The notes: generated by a model not told the origin, from the sequence alone. Positions 8,320-17,921 are shown, counted from the stretch's first letter. The stretch: 37,948 nt of DNA from Bacteroidales bacterium (GCA_016937255.1 JAFGWG010000025.1:1-37948), one strand, 5' to 3'. A program made the numbers and translations.

Positions 8320-8389
8320 AAACAAAACAATGTCATGCTGAGCAGCTTGCTCTGAGCCCGACGAAGGGAAGTACGGCATTGTTTTGTTT
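8320..8389. repeat. Perfect 13-bp hairpin carrying the inverted version of the same loop core
   Basis: AAACAAAACAATG (8320-8332) is the exact reverse complement of CATTGTTTTGTTT (8377-8389). The 44-base loop, read on the minus strand, starts CCG, contains CCTTCGTCGGGCTCAG and ends CATGA, so it matches the loop of the hairpin at 8246-8300 in opposite orientation. It has an extra inner hairpin (GAGCA-GCT-TGCTC). The arms share no sequence with the first hairpin. The rest of 8149-8454 shows nothing else recognisable. Confidence 0.75.
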
Positions 8390-8454
8390 CAGCTATTCCT
8401 TCACAAAGGTCCCATACAATATAACTACGCTTTGAATACGCGGAGTTCCATTCT

Positions 8455-9360
8455 CTAAAATACAGGCACCGATGTCTTTGGATTAATTTTGAAATTATAG
8501 CCCAACATCAATTCATGGGTTCCACTATTATGAGTTTGCAAAGCACTAACCGAATAATCATAAGCATATCCGAGCAGGAAATTCTGATATTCTATTCCTG
8601 CTGAAATCATAGCCGCATCACTGGTTCTGAAAGAAAGTCCAACCCAGTACATCTTGCTCATAATCATGCGCAAATTGATATCAACCTGAAATGGGGTTGG
8701 ATTCATTTTTTTAACCAAAACAGATGGTTCCATCTCTAGCTTTTCATTAAGCTCGAACTTATGTCCTGCCAGTACATAGAAATGTGGTATCTGCTTATCT
8801 ACGGCTTCAATATCCAGAGATAGTGGGTACTGTAGCAATTGCATGGCAGAGAATCCGATAAAACTTTGCTTGCTATAGAACCATGCGCCAAATCCCGCAT
8901 CGGGAATTAAATAGGATTCGTTGGCTCCATTTATTACCGCATCATTTTGGTTGATAATGACAAGATTGCTTTCATCAAGCACCAATTGACTTACAGAGAC
9001 ACTTAAGCCAAAGGATAAATTATAATCTTCGTTTATCTTAAGCTTATATGCGAATGTGCCTTGTATTCCGGTTTTCGACATGGGACCATAACTGTCGTTA
9101 AAAATAACTGCCCCTGTCCCGATTTTGCCATCGCGTCCTATAGGCGTATTGAAGCTTATACTTTGTGTTGACGGAGCTCCATCTATACCCAACCATTGTT
9201 GTCGGGCATTAATCCTTAATGGCATATAGTTTTGTGTTCCACCATATGCGGGGTTAATTAAATACGGGTTCAGATGATACTGACTAAAAAGGGGTTCCTG
9301 CTGGGCACGAACGCCGCTAAATGCAAGAACTAAAACGAATATTATGCTGATTTTTTTCAT
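8455..9360 (-). CDS. PorP/SprF family type IX secretion system outer-membrane protein
   Basis: The product has 301 residues. A cleavable signal peptide ends at about residue 19 (SGVRAQ). The mature start QQEPLFSQYHLNPYLINPAYGG is the hallmark of the PorP/SprF family, followed by INARQQWLGIDGAPSTQSIS and repeated beta-strands ending in YNFKINPK. Family members are outer-membrane barrels that work with the type IX system, especially for cargo carrying the type B (gliding-type) C-terminal domain. It lies 4 bases after the stop of such a cargo gene (9365-12499), so the two form an operon and this protein probably serves its export or anchoring. Confidence 0.95.
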   Translation of the reverse strand: MKKISIIFVLVLAFSGVRAQQEPLFSQYHLNPYLINPAYGGTQNYMPLRINARQQWLGIDGAPSTQSISFNTPIGRDGKIGTGAVIFNDSYGPMSKTGIQGTFAYKLKINEDYNLSFGLSVSVSQLVLDESNLVIINQNDAVINGANESYLIPDAGFGAWFYSKQSFIGFSAMQLLQYPLSLDIEAVDKQIPHFYVLAGHKFELNEKLEMEPSVLVKKMNPTPFQVDINLRMIMSKMYWVGLSFRTSDAAMISAGIEYQNFLLGYAYDYSVSALQTHNSGTHELMLGYNFKINPKTSVPVF

Positions 9361-9364
9361 TTTT

Positions 9365-12300
9365 TTACTCTTTTATAATGCTTACAATTCCTTTATATGT
9401 GGCTGTGCCGCCATTTACTTCAACAATGTACACAAATGAATTTGCGGTGAGCTCTTTGCCCTCAAAGGTGCCATCCCATTGTGCAGATTGATCGCTATAC
9501 TCAAGTCCGCTTCCGTTAAATTCAAAAATGATTTGTCCCCAGCGATTGAAGATTTGAATTTTTACATTGTCGAAGATTTCAATGTGTAGAATTTCCCATG
9601 TGTCATTTACACCATCTGAATTTGGCGAGAATGCGGTTGGAATAAGTAAGCACTCTTCAAAATCAAAAGAAATGATAAAAGAGAGTGTTTTCAGACATAA
9701 ATTGTCATCAGTGATTTGGACATTATATGTTCCAGGACTCAGACCATTGATGCTTTGACCGCTGCTGCCGTCATTCCAAAGATAAGAGTAAGGACTATTA
9801 CCTCCGCTGACAGTAAGATCGATTTCTCCATCAGCAGATGCATCACATGTGGCATTTTCTTGGGTAGAATTTATTGCAATGGAATCGGGCTCTGTGATTG
9901 CAATGGTGCCAGTGGTGTCGCATCCATTTGCATCAGAAATCGTGTATGTGTATATACCGGCTGCAATATTGCTTAATGAAGCGCCTGTTTGTGAATTGCT
10001 CCACAAGTACGAATATGGGCTTGTGCCTCCGGTTGGACTAAGGCTTGCAGAGCCACTCATGTCGTTATAACAATTTAAATCTGTGGATGTTATACTATAG
10101 GTGAGCAGTGTGGGTTCAGTTATTACAATGCTTTCAAGATCTGTACAACCTAAAGAATCTGTTACCGTAACAGAATATGTTCCTGCAGTTAATCCACTTA
10201 GGTCTTCATTGGTTTCACCGGCATCATGACTCCAAGTAAATGCATTGGAACCATTTCCTCCAGTAATATTGAGATCTATTGTGCCTGAAGCATCTCCAAA
10301 ACAGTTTAGGTTTGTTGAAGTATATGAAATTTCAGGAGTCTCAACAAATGGTCCCGCATTTATAGTAATGCTGCATCCGTTATCATCGGTGATTACTATG
10401 TCATACATGTCACCACCGCTAAGCCCTTGAACAAAAACAGTGTCTCCGCTATTGGAAATAATGCTATCACTAAGTGTTCCGTTGCCACTGACGCTGATGT
10501 GATATTCTGCTCCGGCAATTATTTCAGGAGAACCACCACTTACAATAACTTGAGCAGTTCCATTACTACAATCTTCCTGAATATCTGTGGCAATTTCATT
10601 TACATAGGTAAACTTCATTGGCGTTCCGAGTGTATAGCACAAATCTGTATTTACATCCCATCCGCGTGAATCATTTGCGCCTCCTGAGGCAATATTCAGT
10701 TTATCATCAAGTGTAATGGCTGTAATCCAAAAATATGGATTTGAAGTGCCAAGAGCTGTAAAGACAGGAGAAGAAGGCCCGGCAGTATTAATGTCGCCGG
10801 TCACTGCACTGTAATCGAGTAGGCCTGAAAACCCCGGGTCAAGAGCTGGGTCTGTACCGATAGGTGCGGCAGTATAAAAGGCATATCCAAGTCCTGCAGG
10901 ATCTACACCCGATGGAGGAGGAAGAACATAATTGCTATCTGAAACGAGTTCAAGTACGTCATTATAACAAAGAACATATTCATTGGATGCATTGGTAACA
11001 TTCGCACCATTAATTCGCACTTCTACAGTTCCTGAATTTGCTGCGCAAACAGATGGATTGGTGTAGCAAGTAACCGACTCAGTGCTAAAACAACTTCCCC
11101 CAGTTGGAGTGACGAAAATGGTAACAGAATCTCCACTAACGAGGCCATTTACTGTATAGGTAGTGGTGGTAGTATTGTCGTTTACATTGCCGCCACCATT
11201 TACACTATAGGTGATATCGTAACCTGTGGCTCCTGTTACAGAATTCCATGTAAACTGTATACTGTCAGTTCCGGTATTTCCACAACTAAGGTTTATGGGT
11301 AAGGAGGCAGCTACATTAATGACTACAGTATCTGTTGATGCTCCACAAAAAGTGCTTGATCCCGCCCAAACAAAAGTATTGTCGCCGCTACTTAATCCGC
11401 TCACATATGAGTTGGGGTCGGTAGTGCTAGTGAAGTTTCCGCTTCCGCCAACTACCGACCATGCGCCTACACCCATGGGTGAATTGGCAGCCATGGTGGC
11501 AAAAGTATCGCAAACTGCCTGATCTGGACCTGCATATACGATGGTTACACCTGTGTTCACTCCAATATTATAGTCGCAATTGTCTCCGGCATATCCATCG
11601 ATCATCAGATAGTAAATTTCTCCAATATTCAATGAGCTTGCTGTGAGTGTAAATGTTCCAGTTTGACCTGCATCGGTTAAAGCACAGGGTGATTTTAAGT
11701 CGAAGAGGCTGGTAACTGGATCGAATGAAAAGACGCCAACCTGAATACCTGACATGCAAGATCCACCTGAAACAGTAAAGTCGAAAACTGCACTTGTTGC
11801 TAAGGCTTCAAATTTTAACCATGAATTATTTTCGATGGTAGCTCCAAAAATTCCATCATCTGGAGTTGGACAAACTCCACCACCAATAAGGTTGAACGGA
11901 GTGTCTTCTCTGAAATATGAAGAGGTGGTTCCACAATAATTCAAGGTATTGCAAATAGGAGTTGCCTGCCCGAAAATATCAGCTGCAGGTGGATTATTTG
12001 CGCAAGTGGGTGGGTCGCCACAAGATATTACGGCCGCCCAGCCTCCGTCGGTTCCAGTAGAATTTGATTTCCAGCGACAAGTAACACAGGTGCTTAGGGT
12101 GTTTATTGCCAATTGTGATGAATAACCAGTTTGGCTGTTTTCATCAAGCCAGGTTAATATTGCTATGGGTGTTCCTGTTGCCGTTACCCCGTCGTAAAAG
12201 AACAGCGTGTCGTTTGGAACATCCATGTTGAAAGATCCTGCTGCGGAGAAATCGAATTTCAGGGGCAATCCTGAAGAGGAGCAAAAAGTTACGGTATAAT

Positions 12301-12499
12301 CTTCATCGTTGCTGTAATTCCCCCCCGTTCCTCCTGCATCGACAAAAGTGCCGCTACAAGTGTTAATGGTATTACCGTTTTCTGTGGCAATATTATAAGT
12401 TTGCCCCATTGCCGATACCCCAACTATCAGCAAAACTGAAAACAGTAAAAAGCGAAAGTTTTCGTACATGTATTTCATAAATTTCCAATTTATTTTCAT
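9365..12499 (-). CDS. Large surface protein with CUB-like, Fn3-like and SprB repeats and a type B T9SS C-terminal domain
   Basis: The product has 1044 residues. A signal peptide (FLLFSVLLIVGVSAMG) is followed by a CUB-like region (CSGTFVDAGGTGGNYSND to about 160), a beta-rich region with paired Cys, an Fn3-like domain (about 390-480, ATGYDITYSVNGG), a long unassigned region, then three SprB-type repeats in about 720-950, each with an NCFGDASGTI-like start and a GLTAGTYSVTVTD-like end. The last 90 residues are the gliding-motility C-terminal domain (IPTAFSPNSDGVNDTWEI, VKIQIFNRWGQIIFEF, WDGTFEGKEL, TYKGIVSIIK). This tail directs export by the type IX system. A role as adhesin is inferred from the repeats. 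Initiation may instead be at Met8 or Met11, which would shorten the pre-signal stretch. Confidence 0.93.
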   Translation of the reverse strand: MKINWKFMKYMYENFRFLLFSVLLIVGVSAMGQTYNIATENGNTINTCSGTFVDAGGTGGNYSNDEDYTVTFCSSSGLPLKFDFSAAGSFNMDVPNDTLFFYDGVTATGTPIAILTWLDENSQTGYSSQLAINTLSTCVTCRWKSNSTGTDGGWAAVISCGDPPTCANNPPAADIFGQATPICNTLNYCGTTSSYFREDTPFNLIGGGVCPTPDDGIFGATIENNSWLKFEALATSAVFDFTVSGGSCMSGIQVGVFSFDPVTSLFDLKSPCALTDAGQTGTFTLTASSLNIGEIYYLMIDGYAGDNCDYNIGVNTGVTIVYAGPDQAVCDTFATMAANSPMGVGAWSVVGGSGNFTSTTDPNSYVSGLSSGDNTFVWAGSSTFCGASTDTVVINVAASLPINLSCGNTGTDSIQFTWNSVTGATGYDITYSVNGGGNVNDNTTTTTYTVNGLVSGDSVTIFVTPTGGSCFSTESVTCYTNPSVCAANSGTVEVRINGANVTNASNEYVLCYNDVLELVSDSNYVLPPPSGVDPAGLGYAFYTAAPIGTDPALDPGFSGLLDYSAVTGDINTAGPSSPVFTALGTSNPYFWITAITLDDKLNIASGGANDSRGWDVNTDLCYTLGTPMKFTYVNEIATDIQEDCSNGTAQVIVSGGSPEIIAGAEYHISVSGNGTLSDSIISNSGDTVFVQGLSGGDMYDIVITDDNGCSITINAGPFVETPEISYTSTNLNCFGDASGTIDLNITGGNGSNAFTWSHDAGETNEDLSGLTAGTYSVTVTDSLGCTDLESIVITEPTLLTYSITSTDLNCYNDMSGSASLSPTGGTSPYSYLWSNSQTGASLSNIAAGIYTYTISDANGCDTTGTIAITEPDSIAINSTQENATCDASADGEIDLTVSGGNSPYSYLWNDGSSGQSINGLSPGTYNVQITDDNLCLKTLSFIISFDFEECLLIPTAFSPNSDGVNDTWEILHIEIFDNVKIQIFNRWGQIIFEFNGSGLEYSDQSAQWDGTFEGKELTANSFVYIVEVNGGTATYKGIVSIIKE

Positions 12500-12894
12500 T
12501 TGAAACTCTGGTAAATTTACGATGAAGAGAATATTATTTTACTATTAAAGGTGCTTCTTGTCTCTTTTTCGGGATGAAAATATTGTTTTTGGGGCAAATG
12601 GTTAATTTTTGGGGTGAACGGCAAGGGGAAAAAGACTATAGATGCAGTTTTTCAAGTGTTGTAGACTAAAATAAAACCACTAAATGCATAAATAATTCGT
12701 GGTTTATACTTCTTAAACTGCATTAAAAAGGCAAGTGTTTCTCCTAAACAAACCTGACAATAATACTCCTGTTTTATTTAACTCGTAGTCATGCTTCAAC
12801 AAGTTAAACATGAGATAATTTTATTTCAACCACGGATGTACTTATATTAAGGAGAAGTTAAAGAAACAGGATTCTTTGTATATTTACCTAAAAA
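12500..12894. other. 395-base intergenic region with one stem-loop
   Basis: It separates the divergent surface-protein gene and pepP. AAACCAC (12674-12680) pairs with GTGGTTT (12699-12705) around an 18-base loop. A TATATTTA, one base off the -7 consensus, ends 8 bases before the pepP ATG. Two short GGGG tracts lie near 12590-12620. No further gene, tRNA or repeat was recognised. Confidence 0.5.
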
Positions 12895-14187
12895 ATGAGA
12901 TACGAGCCTCTGCCAAAAGAGTTTTACGAACGGAATAGAAAAGCACTTCGCCAAAAACTGGTTCCCGATAGCTTAGTTGTAGTTTCTGGTAATGATGAAA
13001 TTCCATGGAGTGGAGACCAGTATTATCCGTTTCGTCAGTACAGCGATTTCTTTTACCTGACCGGTATCGATCAGGAGGATAGTATGCTTTGTTTGTGTTC
13101 GCATCATCCAAATCCAAGTTTGAGGGAAGTGCTATTTATAAAGGAAACCAGCCCTGAAATGGTAATCTGGAATGGAGAAAAACTGACCAAAGAGCAGGCA
13201 ACTCAATTATCAGGAATTCAAACCGTAAAGTGGAATACCGAATTCCGGTCTGTGGTTCAGGAAATGGCTTTTCAATCCCGCTGTATTTATTTGAGTCTGA
13301 ATGAAGCTCCTAAGTTTCACTCACCGTTAATGACTACAGAAAAGCGATTGGCCAAAAATATGCGCAAGCGATTTCCTGCTCATTCTTTCGAACGTTTGGC
13401 GCCAGTGCTTACCACACTTCGTCTTGTGAAATCTGCTGAAGAGATTGATGCGATTAAGAAAAGTGTTGATATAACGGGTAAGGCATTGCAACGTGTTTTG
13501 CGTAGTGTGAGTCCCGGAATGCTGGAATATCAGGTGGAAGCCGAAATGACTTACGAATTCATCAGAAACGGTGCGTCTTCGCATGCGTATGCGCCTATTG
13601 TGGCTTCTGGATCCAATGCTTGTGTGCTTCACTATACGGCCAACGATAAAATGCTTAAAGACGGCGATCTTTTACTGATGGATTTTGGCGCTTCTTACGG
13701 CAATTATGCTTCCGACTGTTCGCGCACAATACCGGTAAATGGAAAATTTAGCCCACGGCAGAAGGATTGTTATAATGCTGTTTTGAAAGTTTTTCGTGAA
13801 GCCATAAAATTATATGTTCCCGGTGGCAGTATTGAGAAAATCAATAAAGAAGTAAACCGCATGATGGAAGAGGCAATGATAGAATTAGGTCTTTTCTCCA
13901 AAGCTGAGCGCGATACGCAGGCCCCTAAGAAACCATTGTATCAGAAATATTTTATGCACGGCACTTCACATTTTATGGGCCTCGATGTGCATGATGTAGG
14001 CATGAAAAATGAAACGTTGCAAAAAGGCATGGTGCTTACCTGCGAGCCTGGAATTTATATTAAAGAAGAAGGTCTCGGAATACGTATAGAGAATGATATT
14101 ATAGTTGATGATATTCCGCAGGACCTGATGAAAGATTTTCCAATAGAAGTGGAGGAGATTGAGGCGTTGATGAGGGGGGAGAAATAA
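12895..14187 (+). CDS. pepP: Xaa-Pro aminopeptidase (aminopeptidase P, M24B)
   Basis: The product has 430 residues, the usual length of bacterial aminopeptidase P, and no signal peptide. The N-terminal AMP_N domain (about 1-150) contains FRQYSDFFYLTGI. The C-terminal creatinase-fold domain carries all five expected metal ligands: Asp263 and Asp274 (LMDFGASYGNYASDCSRTIP), His359 (HGTSHFMGLDVHDVG), Glu384 (LTCEPGIYI) and Glu399 (RIENDII). The enzyme uses two divalent metals, usually Mn, to remove an N-terminal residue preceding proline. It acts in the cytoplasm in peptide turnover. The gene is monocistronic and converges on the secreted-protein gene at 14236, with 48 bases between them. Confidence 0.97.
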   Translation: MRYEPLPKEFYERNRKALRQKLVPDSLVVVSGNDEIPWSGDQYYPFRQYSDFFYLTGIDQEDSMLCLCSHHPNPSLREVLFIKETSPEMVIWNGEKLTKEQATQLSGIQTVKWNTEFRSVVQEMAFQSRCIYLSLNEAPKFHSPLMTTEKRLAKNMRKRFPAHSFERLAPVLTTLRLVKSAEEIDAIKKSVDITGKALQRVLRSVSPGMLEYQVEAEMTYEFIRNGASSHAYAPIVASGSNACVLHYTANDKMLKDGDLLLMDFGASYGNYASDCSRTIPVNGKFSPRQKDCYNAVLKVFREAIKLYVPGGSIEKINKEVNRMMEEAMIELGLFSKAERDTQAPKKPLYQKYFMHGTSHFMGLDVHDVGMKNETLQKGMVLTCEPGIYIKEEGLGIRIENDIIVDDIPQDLMKDFPIEVEEIEALMRGEK

Positions 14188-14213
14188 AAAAGCCCTCACA
14201 AATTGCAAGGGCT
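14186..14213 (-). terminator. Terminator for the 14236-15045 gene, against the end of pepP
   Basis: Read on the minus strand, AGCCCT (14213-14208) pairs with AGGGCT (14196-14191) around an 11-base loop and runs into six T residues. The T run overlaps the pepP stop codon, so the same hairpin may slow transcription arriving from pepP, although no T run follows it in that direction. Confidence 0.7.
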
Positions 14214-14235
14214 GAAACAAAACATACCAAACATA

Positions 14236-15045
14236 TTATTTACGAATAGTAATCATGGATGAATTTGTTTTACCATCTATCAAAATATGAACGATATAAT
14301 TGCCTTCTGATAAATCAGAGAGATCGATTTGTGATGTATTGGCATTATTATCTTGTTTGTAAACACAAGTTCCTAACATAGTATAGACTTCAATTTTTGC
14401 GTGGTCTGCATTCTCAACATTAATTAATCCATTTGAAGGATTTGGATAAACAGCATAATTGTTTGATAAATTCTCTTCTACTCCTGTGGCAATTTCAATC
14501 GAGAAATTGTCGACTATAAGCATGGAATATCCTTGTGGACTGGTGTATGAAAAGAATCCAAAATAATAGGTTCCGTTGGAAGGAACAGAAAATGTTGTGA
14601 ACTTATTGGTAAATGTTGTACCTGTTATTGCGGAAAAGTCTTCAAGCAAAGTAGTCATGGTGGCAGCAATTGTGTCAGTTCCAATATAGATTTTCAATGC
14701 TTCTGATCCTGCACTATATCCATTTGCTGCTAAAAAACTCAGGGTATAGTTTGTTCCGGCCTGAAGAGTAAATCCAGGGGAGAAAACCCAATCGTCGCCA
14801 GCTTCAAGTGAAGAAGTTCCATACAAAATGCAATTGGACATATTATATCCAAAATAGGCTGTATAGTCGAATGTCCATACGCCTATGGAACTTGCTATCT
14901 GCGTGTTGTCATAGGTCCAGTCTATTTGAAAAGCACCATCAGATGCATATTCTTCGAAGTCGGTTGAGTAGGGAACTGTGTATGGACCCTGTGCGTTCAC
15001 TGCGCAAAAGCTCAAAATTGAGAGTAAAAATAAGAGGTTTTTCAT
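14236..15045 (-). CDS. Secreted protein with type A T9SS sorting domain
   Basis: The product has 269 residues. A signal peptide ends near residue 18 (FCAVNAQ). Residues 19 to about 185 form one beta-sandwich-like domain (YSTDFEEYASDGAFQIDW, WVFSPGFTLQAGTNYTLSF, YYFGFFSYTSPQGYSMLIVDNFSIE), close in pattern to the 'choice-of-anchor' or cleaved-adhesin jelly-roll group. The last 75 or so residues are the type A type IX sorting domain: AVYPNPSNGLINVE, IEVYTMLG, IDLSDLSEGNYIVHI and a final TIRK. The protein is therefore exported through the outer membrane by the type IX system and either released or attached to the surface. Its binding target is unknown. It is transcribed alone and has its own terminator. 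Confidence 0.9.
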   Translation of the reverse strand: MKNLLFLLSILSFCAVNAQGPYTVPYSTDFEEYASDGAFQIDWTYDNTQIASSIGVWTFDYTAYFGYNMSNCILYGTSSLEAGDDWVFSPGFTLQAGTNYTLSFLAANGYSAGSEALKIYIGTDTIAATMTTLLEDFSAITGTTFTNKFTTFSVPSNGTYYFGFFSYTSPQGYSMLIVDNFSIEIATGVEENLSNNYAVYPNPSNGLINVENADHAKIEVYTMLGTCVYKQDNNANTSQIDLSDLSEGNYIVHILIDGKTNSSMITIRK

Positions 15046-15205
15046 GAGATTAAGAATTGATTTGCCGGCAAAAGTATGCGCCTTAAATCAAATTCGCAGT
15101 AAAGAATGTTGACCCGCCAGATTTTTGTATAAGTATCCAATTTGAATTAGAGCACTTCTCAGTTCTCAACTCTCAATTCAAACTTCTCAACTCAATGTTT
15201 TGGGT

Positions 15206-16204
15206 TTACGCCAGCTTTTCTCCCAATTGCAGCATTGCTTGCCTTGGAGAGCTGTTATTGTACAGAATATTGTACATGGTATCGAGGATTGGCATATCTA
15301 CTTTGTAGTTTGTCAATACTTCTTTCATGGCTTTTGCTGCAAAATAGCCTTCGGCCACTTGTTTCATTTCAATTTTAGAATAATTGATGGAATAACCTTT
15401 GCCAATCATTACACCAAAAGCACGGTTACGACTATGTTGACTATAAGCGGTTACTATAATATCGCCCATATATGCCGATTTGTTTACATCTCTTTTGTGA
15501 TGGTTTATAGCATCAAGAAAATTTCGAAGTTCCAAAATGGCATTGGTGGTGAGCACGCTCAGAAAATTATCTCCTAAATTTAGCCCCGCACTGATGCCAG
15601 CAGCCACAGCATAAACGTTTTTAAGTATAGAAGAATATTCAATGCCCTGAATATCGCAAGAAAGAGAAATTTTAGTGGCTCTGGATGTCAGTAATTCCGA
15701 CACCAGATTATTAAGGTCGGGATTTTTGGAAGCGATGGTCAAATAACTCTTTTTATCCATAATCACTTCTTCTGCATGGCAGGGGCCGGCAATCATTCCA
15801 AAATTTTCTAACGGAACATTAAATTTGTTTTCAAAAAACTGGCTAATGGTTTCATTGGTTTCAGGAATAATTCCTTTGATGGCAGAAATTACAAATTTTT
15901 CTTCCAGTATTTTTGGATTTAGATCGTCTAGACTTTGGTGAATATAAGCCGCAGGAATGGCAAAAATAAGAATGTCGGATTTTCGAATAATTTCTTCTAA
16001 ATCTGTGCTGAGATGAAGTAGATCAGTATTAAACTCAACAGAACTTAAATAATTGGGGTTGTGCTTGTAATCAAGAAAGGCATCAATATTTTCCTGCCGT
16101 CTAATCCACCAGTTGATTTTCTTCGATCTAAACTGAAGTATTTTGACAATAGCTGTTGCCCAGCTACCACCTCCGATAATTCCAATTCTGTTTGCTATTT
16201 TCAT
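15206..16204 (-). CDS. gpsA: Glycerol-3-phosphate dehydrogenase [NAD(P)+]
   Basis: The product has 332 residues, typical for GpsA. The N-terminal dinucleotide-binding site is IGIIGGGSWATAI. The middle carries AIPAAYIHQSL and the ISAIKGI block, then AGPCHAEEV. The catalytic lysine stands in SSILKNVYAVAAGISAGLNLGDN, and the C-terminal domain has AYMGDIIVTAYSQHSRNRAFG. The enzyme reduces dihydroxyacetone phosphate to sn-glycerol-3-phosphate, the backbone of phospholipids, in the cytoplasm. It is the third gene of an operon after two peptidase genes, with 8 bases between it and the M28 gene. Confidence 0.97.
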   Translation of the reverse strand: MKIANRIGIIGGGSWATAIVKILQFRSKKINWWIRRQENIDAFLDYKHNPNYLSSVEFNTDLLHLSTDLEEIIRKSDILIFAIPAAYIHQSLDDLNPKILEEKFVISAIKGIIPETNETISQFFENKFNVPLENFGMIAGPCHAEEVIMDKKSYLTIASKNPDLNNLVSELLTSRATKISLSCDIQGIEYSSILKNVYAVAAGISAGLNLGDNFLSVLTTNAILELRNFLDAINHHKRDVNKSAYMGDIIVTAYSQHSRNRAFGVMIGKGYSINYSKIEMKQVAEGYFAAKAMKEVLTNYKVDMPILDTMYNILYNNSSPRQAMLQLGEKLA

Positions 16205-16212
16205 ATTACAGT

Positions 16213-17898
16213 TTAGAAGGTGATATCAGTACTTAGCTCTTCGTCTTCACGGAGAAATTTAAGCTCAATGGTTTCACCTTGTTTAAACATGGAAAGTGCT
16301 TTCATGTAAGACATAATATCAGTGACTTCAAAATCACCCATTTTTGTGATGATGTCTCCGGCTTCAAGCCCGCCTTTTGAGGCAGGTCTGCCTTCTGTTA
16401 CACCATCAACACGAAGTCCTTTTCCTCCCCATGCGTGGTCGGGAATAATACCAAGGGTTGGACCTTTGCGTCCTGGGCGATCACCATCGTCGGTTTTTTG
16501 CGTTTCTTGAAAATGCAAACCTTTGGTGTTGTCAACACTTGCAAATATATTTTCGGCGAGGAATAAAACGTCGACCATGCCGGCAAAATTTATCTTTTCA
16601 ATATCGTCGGTAGGTTTATGATAATCACTATGTAAACCAGTGATGAAAAACAGCACAGGAATATCTTTCAGGTAAAACGACATTTGATCGGAACCACCTA
16701 GACCACCTTTGGAAAGCCTTAATTTCATTATATCAGGGTCGGAAACTTTAATTAATGAATCCCATTCTGTTGCTGTTCCTGTGCCAATAACATTTATGGC
16801 AGGTTTTATTGAATCTACTCGTCCTACCATGTCAAAATTTAACATCGCTATCACTTTGTCGTTGGGAAAAAGGTTCTGTTCCAAAATGGCTTTTGAACCT
16901 AAAAGTCCCTTTTCTTCCGCTGAAAAAGCAATGAATATGTAATTGTGATTGGTATAGCCTTCTTCTTTAATTCTCTTGGCTAATTCTATTACAAGTGCGG
17001 TTCCACTGGCATTATCATCTGCGCCATTATGGATGGTTATGGGACCGTTGTAGCGAGAACTATTGGAGCCATATCCCAGATGATCATAATGTCCGCCAAT
17101 TACAATGTAGGAATCTTTCCCATTGTCAATCATTCCGGCTACATTATATCCGGTGTGTTTATTGGCATCGAATTCTGCAGTACAAGTTATCTCTTTGCTT
17201 TCTGCTTTCAGCAAAGTGGTAGATAGTTTTTCTCCTGCAGAAATTACAGGTATCATTAGTGGGTTAACCTTAAAAAACCAATTATTTACAACCGGAAAGT
17301 TTTCAAAATCGCTACTTACCAAAATTATTGCTGCCGGGCCTTTTGATGCTGCGAGGTTGATAGCGTCTTGAAGAAGCTTATAATAATTGGGCTTTATCAA
17401 TAAGTCTTTGCAAGTGTCGGCAAGATTTACATCAATTAAAAGAACTTTGTCTTTAAAAGTAACAGGACACATTTCAGCATAGATTTCTTCTTTCAAACCG
17501 CAACCAACATTCACAGGAATACCACTAAAATTATAATCAGTGAATGTGTTCAGAACAGAAAAATCGTGTTTATGTTTAAAGTTGTGTTCGCCAAGAAGAA
17601 GATGAACCGATGAATAGGCATAACCTTCAGAAAACTCAAAAGGAATGCTGAAGGCCTCTCCGTTAAGAGGGGAAAGACCTGCAGCATCAAATTCTGAAGC
17701 AATATAATCGCGGGCTTTGATTTCGCCATCAGTACCGGCTTCTCTTCCTTCAAGGCTATCGGAGGCCAATATGGATAAAGAGCGATACATGTTCTTTTCT
17801 CTCATTGTCTTTTCTTCGTCGCTATATGGTTTAACGCTTTGAGAAAACAGTATTAATCCTGCAAGAAGCAGGGAAAGTGAAATCAATACCCTTAACAT
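16213..17898 (-). CDS. Exported M28 family zinc aminopeptidase with PA and PDZ domains
   Basis: The product has 561 residues. A signal peptide (LISLSLLLAGLILFSQS) is followed by a region with a protease-associated insertion (about 90-240). The M28 catalytic core has zinc ligands in GGHYDHLGYG, HNGADDNASGTAL, FSAEEKGLLGSK, NFDMVGR and LHSDYHKPTDD; the acidic pair in SAEEKG supplies the catalytic base and a ligand. Residues about 470-561 are a PDZ domain (GLRVDGVTEGRPASKGGLEAGDII). The protein should remove N-terminal residues from peptides in the periplasm or at the cell surface. The PDZ domain may hold C-termini of substrates or partners. It lies between the M49-like peptidase gene (23 bases upstream) and gpsA, so a shared role in peptide use is likely for the two peptidases. 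Confidence 0.94.
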   Translation of the reverse strand: MLRVLISLSLLLAGLILFSQSVKPYSDEEKTMREKNMYRSLSILASDSLEGREAGTDGEIKARDYIASEFDAAGLSPLNGEAFSIPFEFSEGYAYSSVHLLLGEHNFKHKHDFSVLNTFTDYNFSGIPVNVGCGLKEEIYAEMCPVTFKDKVLLIDVNLADTCKDLLIKPNYYKLLQDAINLAASKGPAAIILVSSDFENFPVVNNWFFKVNPLMIPVISAGEKLSTTLLKAESKEITCTAEFDANKHTGYNVAGMIDNGKDSYIVIGGHYDHLGYGSNSSRYNGPITIHNGADDNASGTALVIELAKRIKEEGYTNHNYIFIAFSAEEKGLLGSKAILEQNLFPNDKVIAMLNFDMVGRVDSIKPAINVIGTGTATEWDSLIKVSDPDIMKLRLSKGGLGGSDQMSFYLKDIPVLFFITGLHSDYHKPTDDIEKINFAGMVDVLFLAENIFASVDNTKGLHFQETQKTDDGDRPGRKGPTLGIIPDHAWGGKGLRVDGVTEGRPASKGGLEAGDIITKMGDFEVTDIMSYMKALSMFKQGETIELKFLREDEELSTDITF

Positions 17899-17921
17899 TT
17901 TATAATAGTATTATTGGGTTA

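Noticed and set aside
12674-12705. Stem-loop in the 12500-12894 gap as a riboswitch or terminator
   Set aside because: A 7-base stem with an 18-base AT-rich loop and no T run or further conserved structure. It is not near either start codon.
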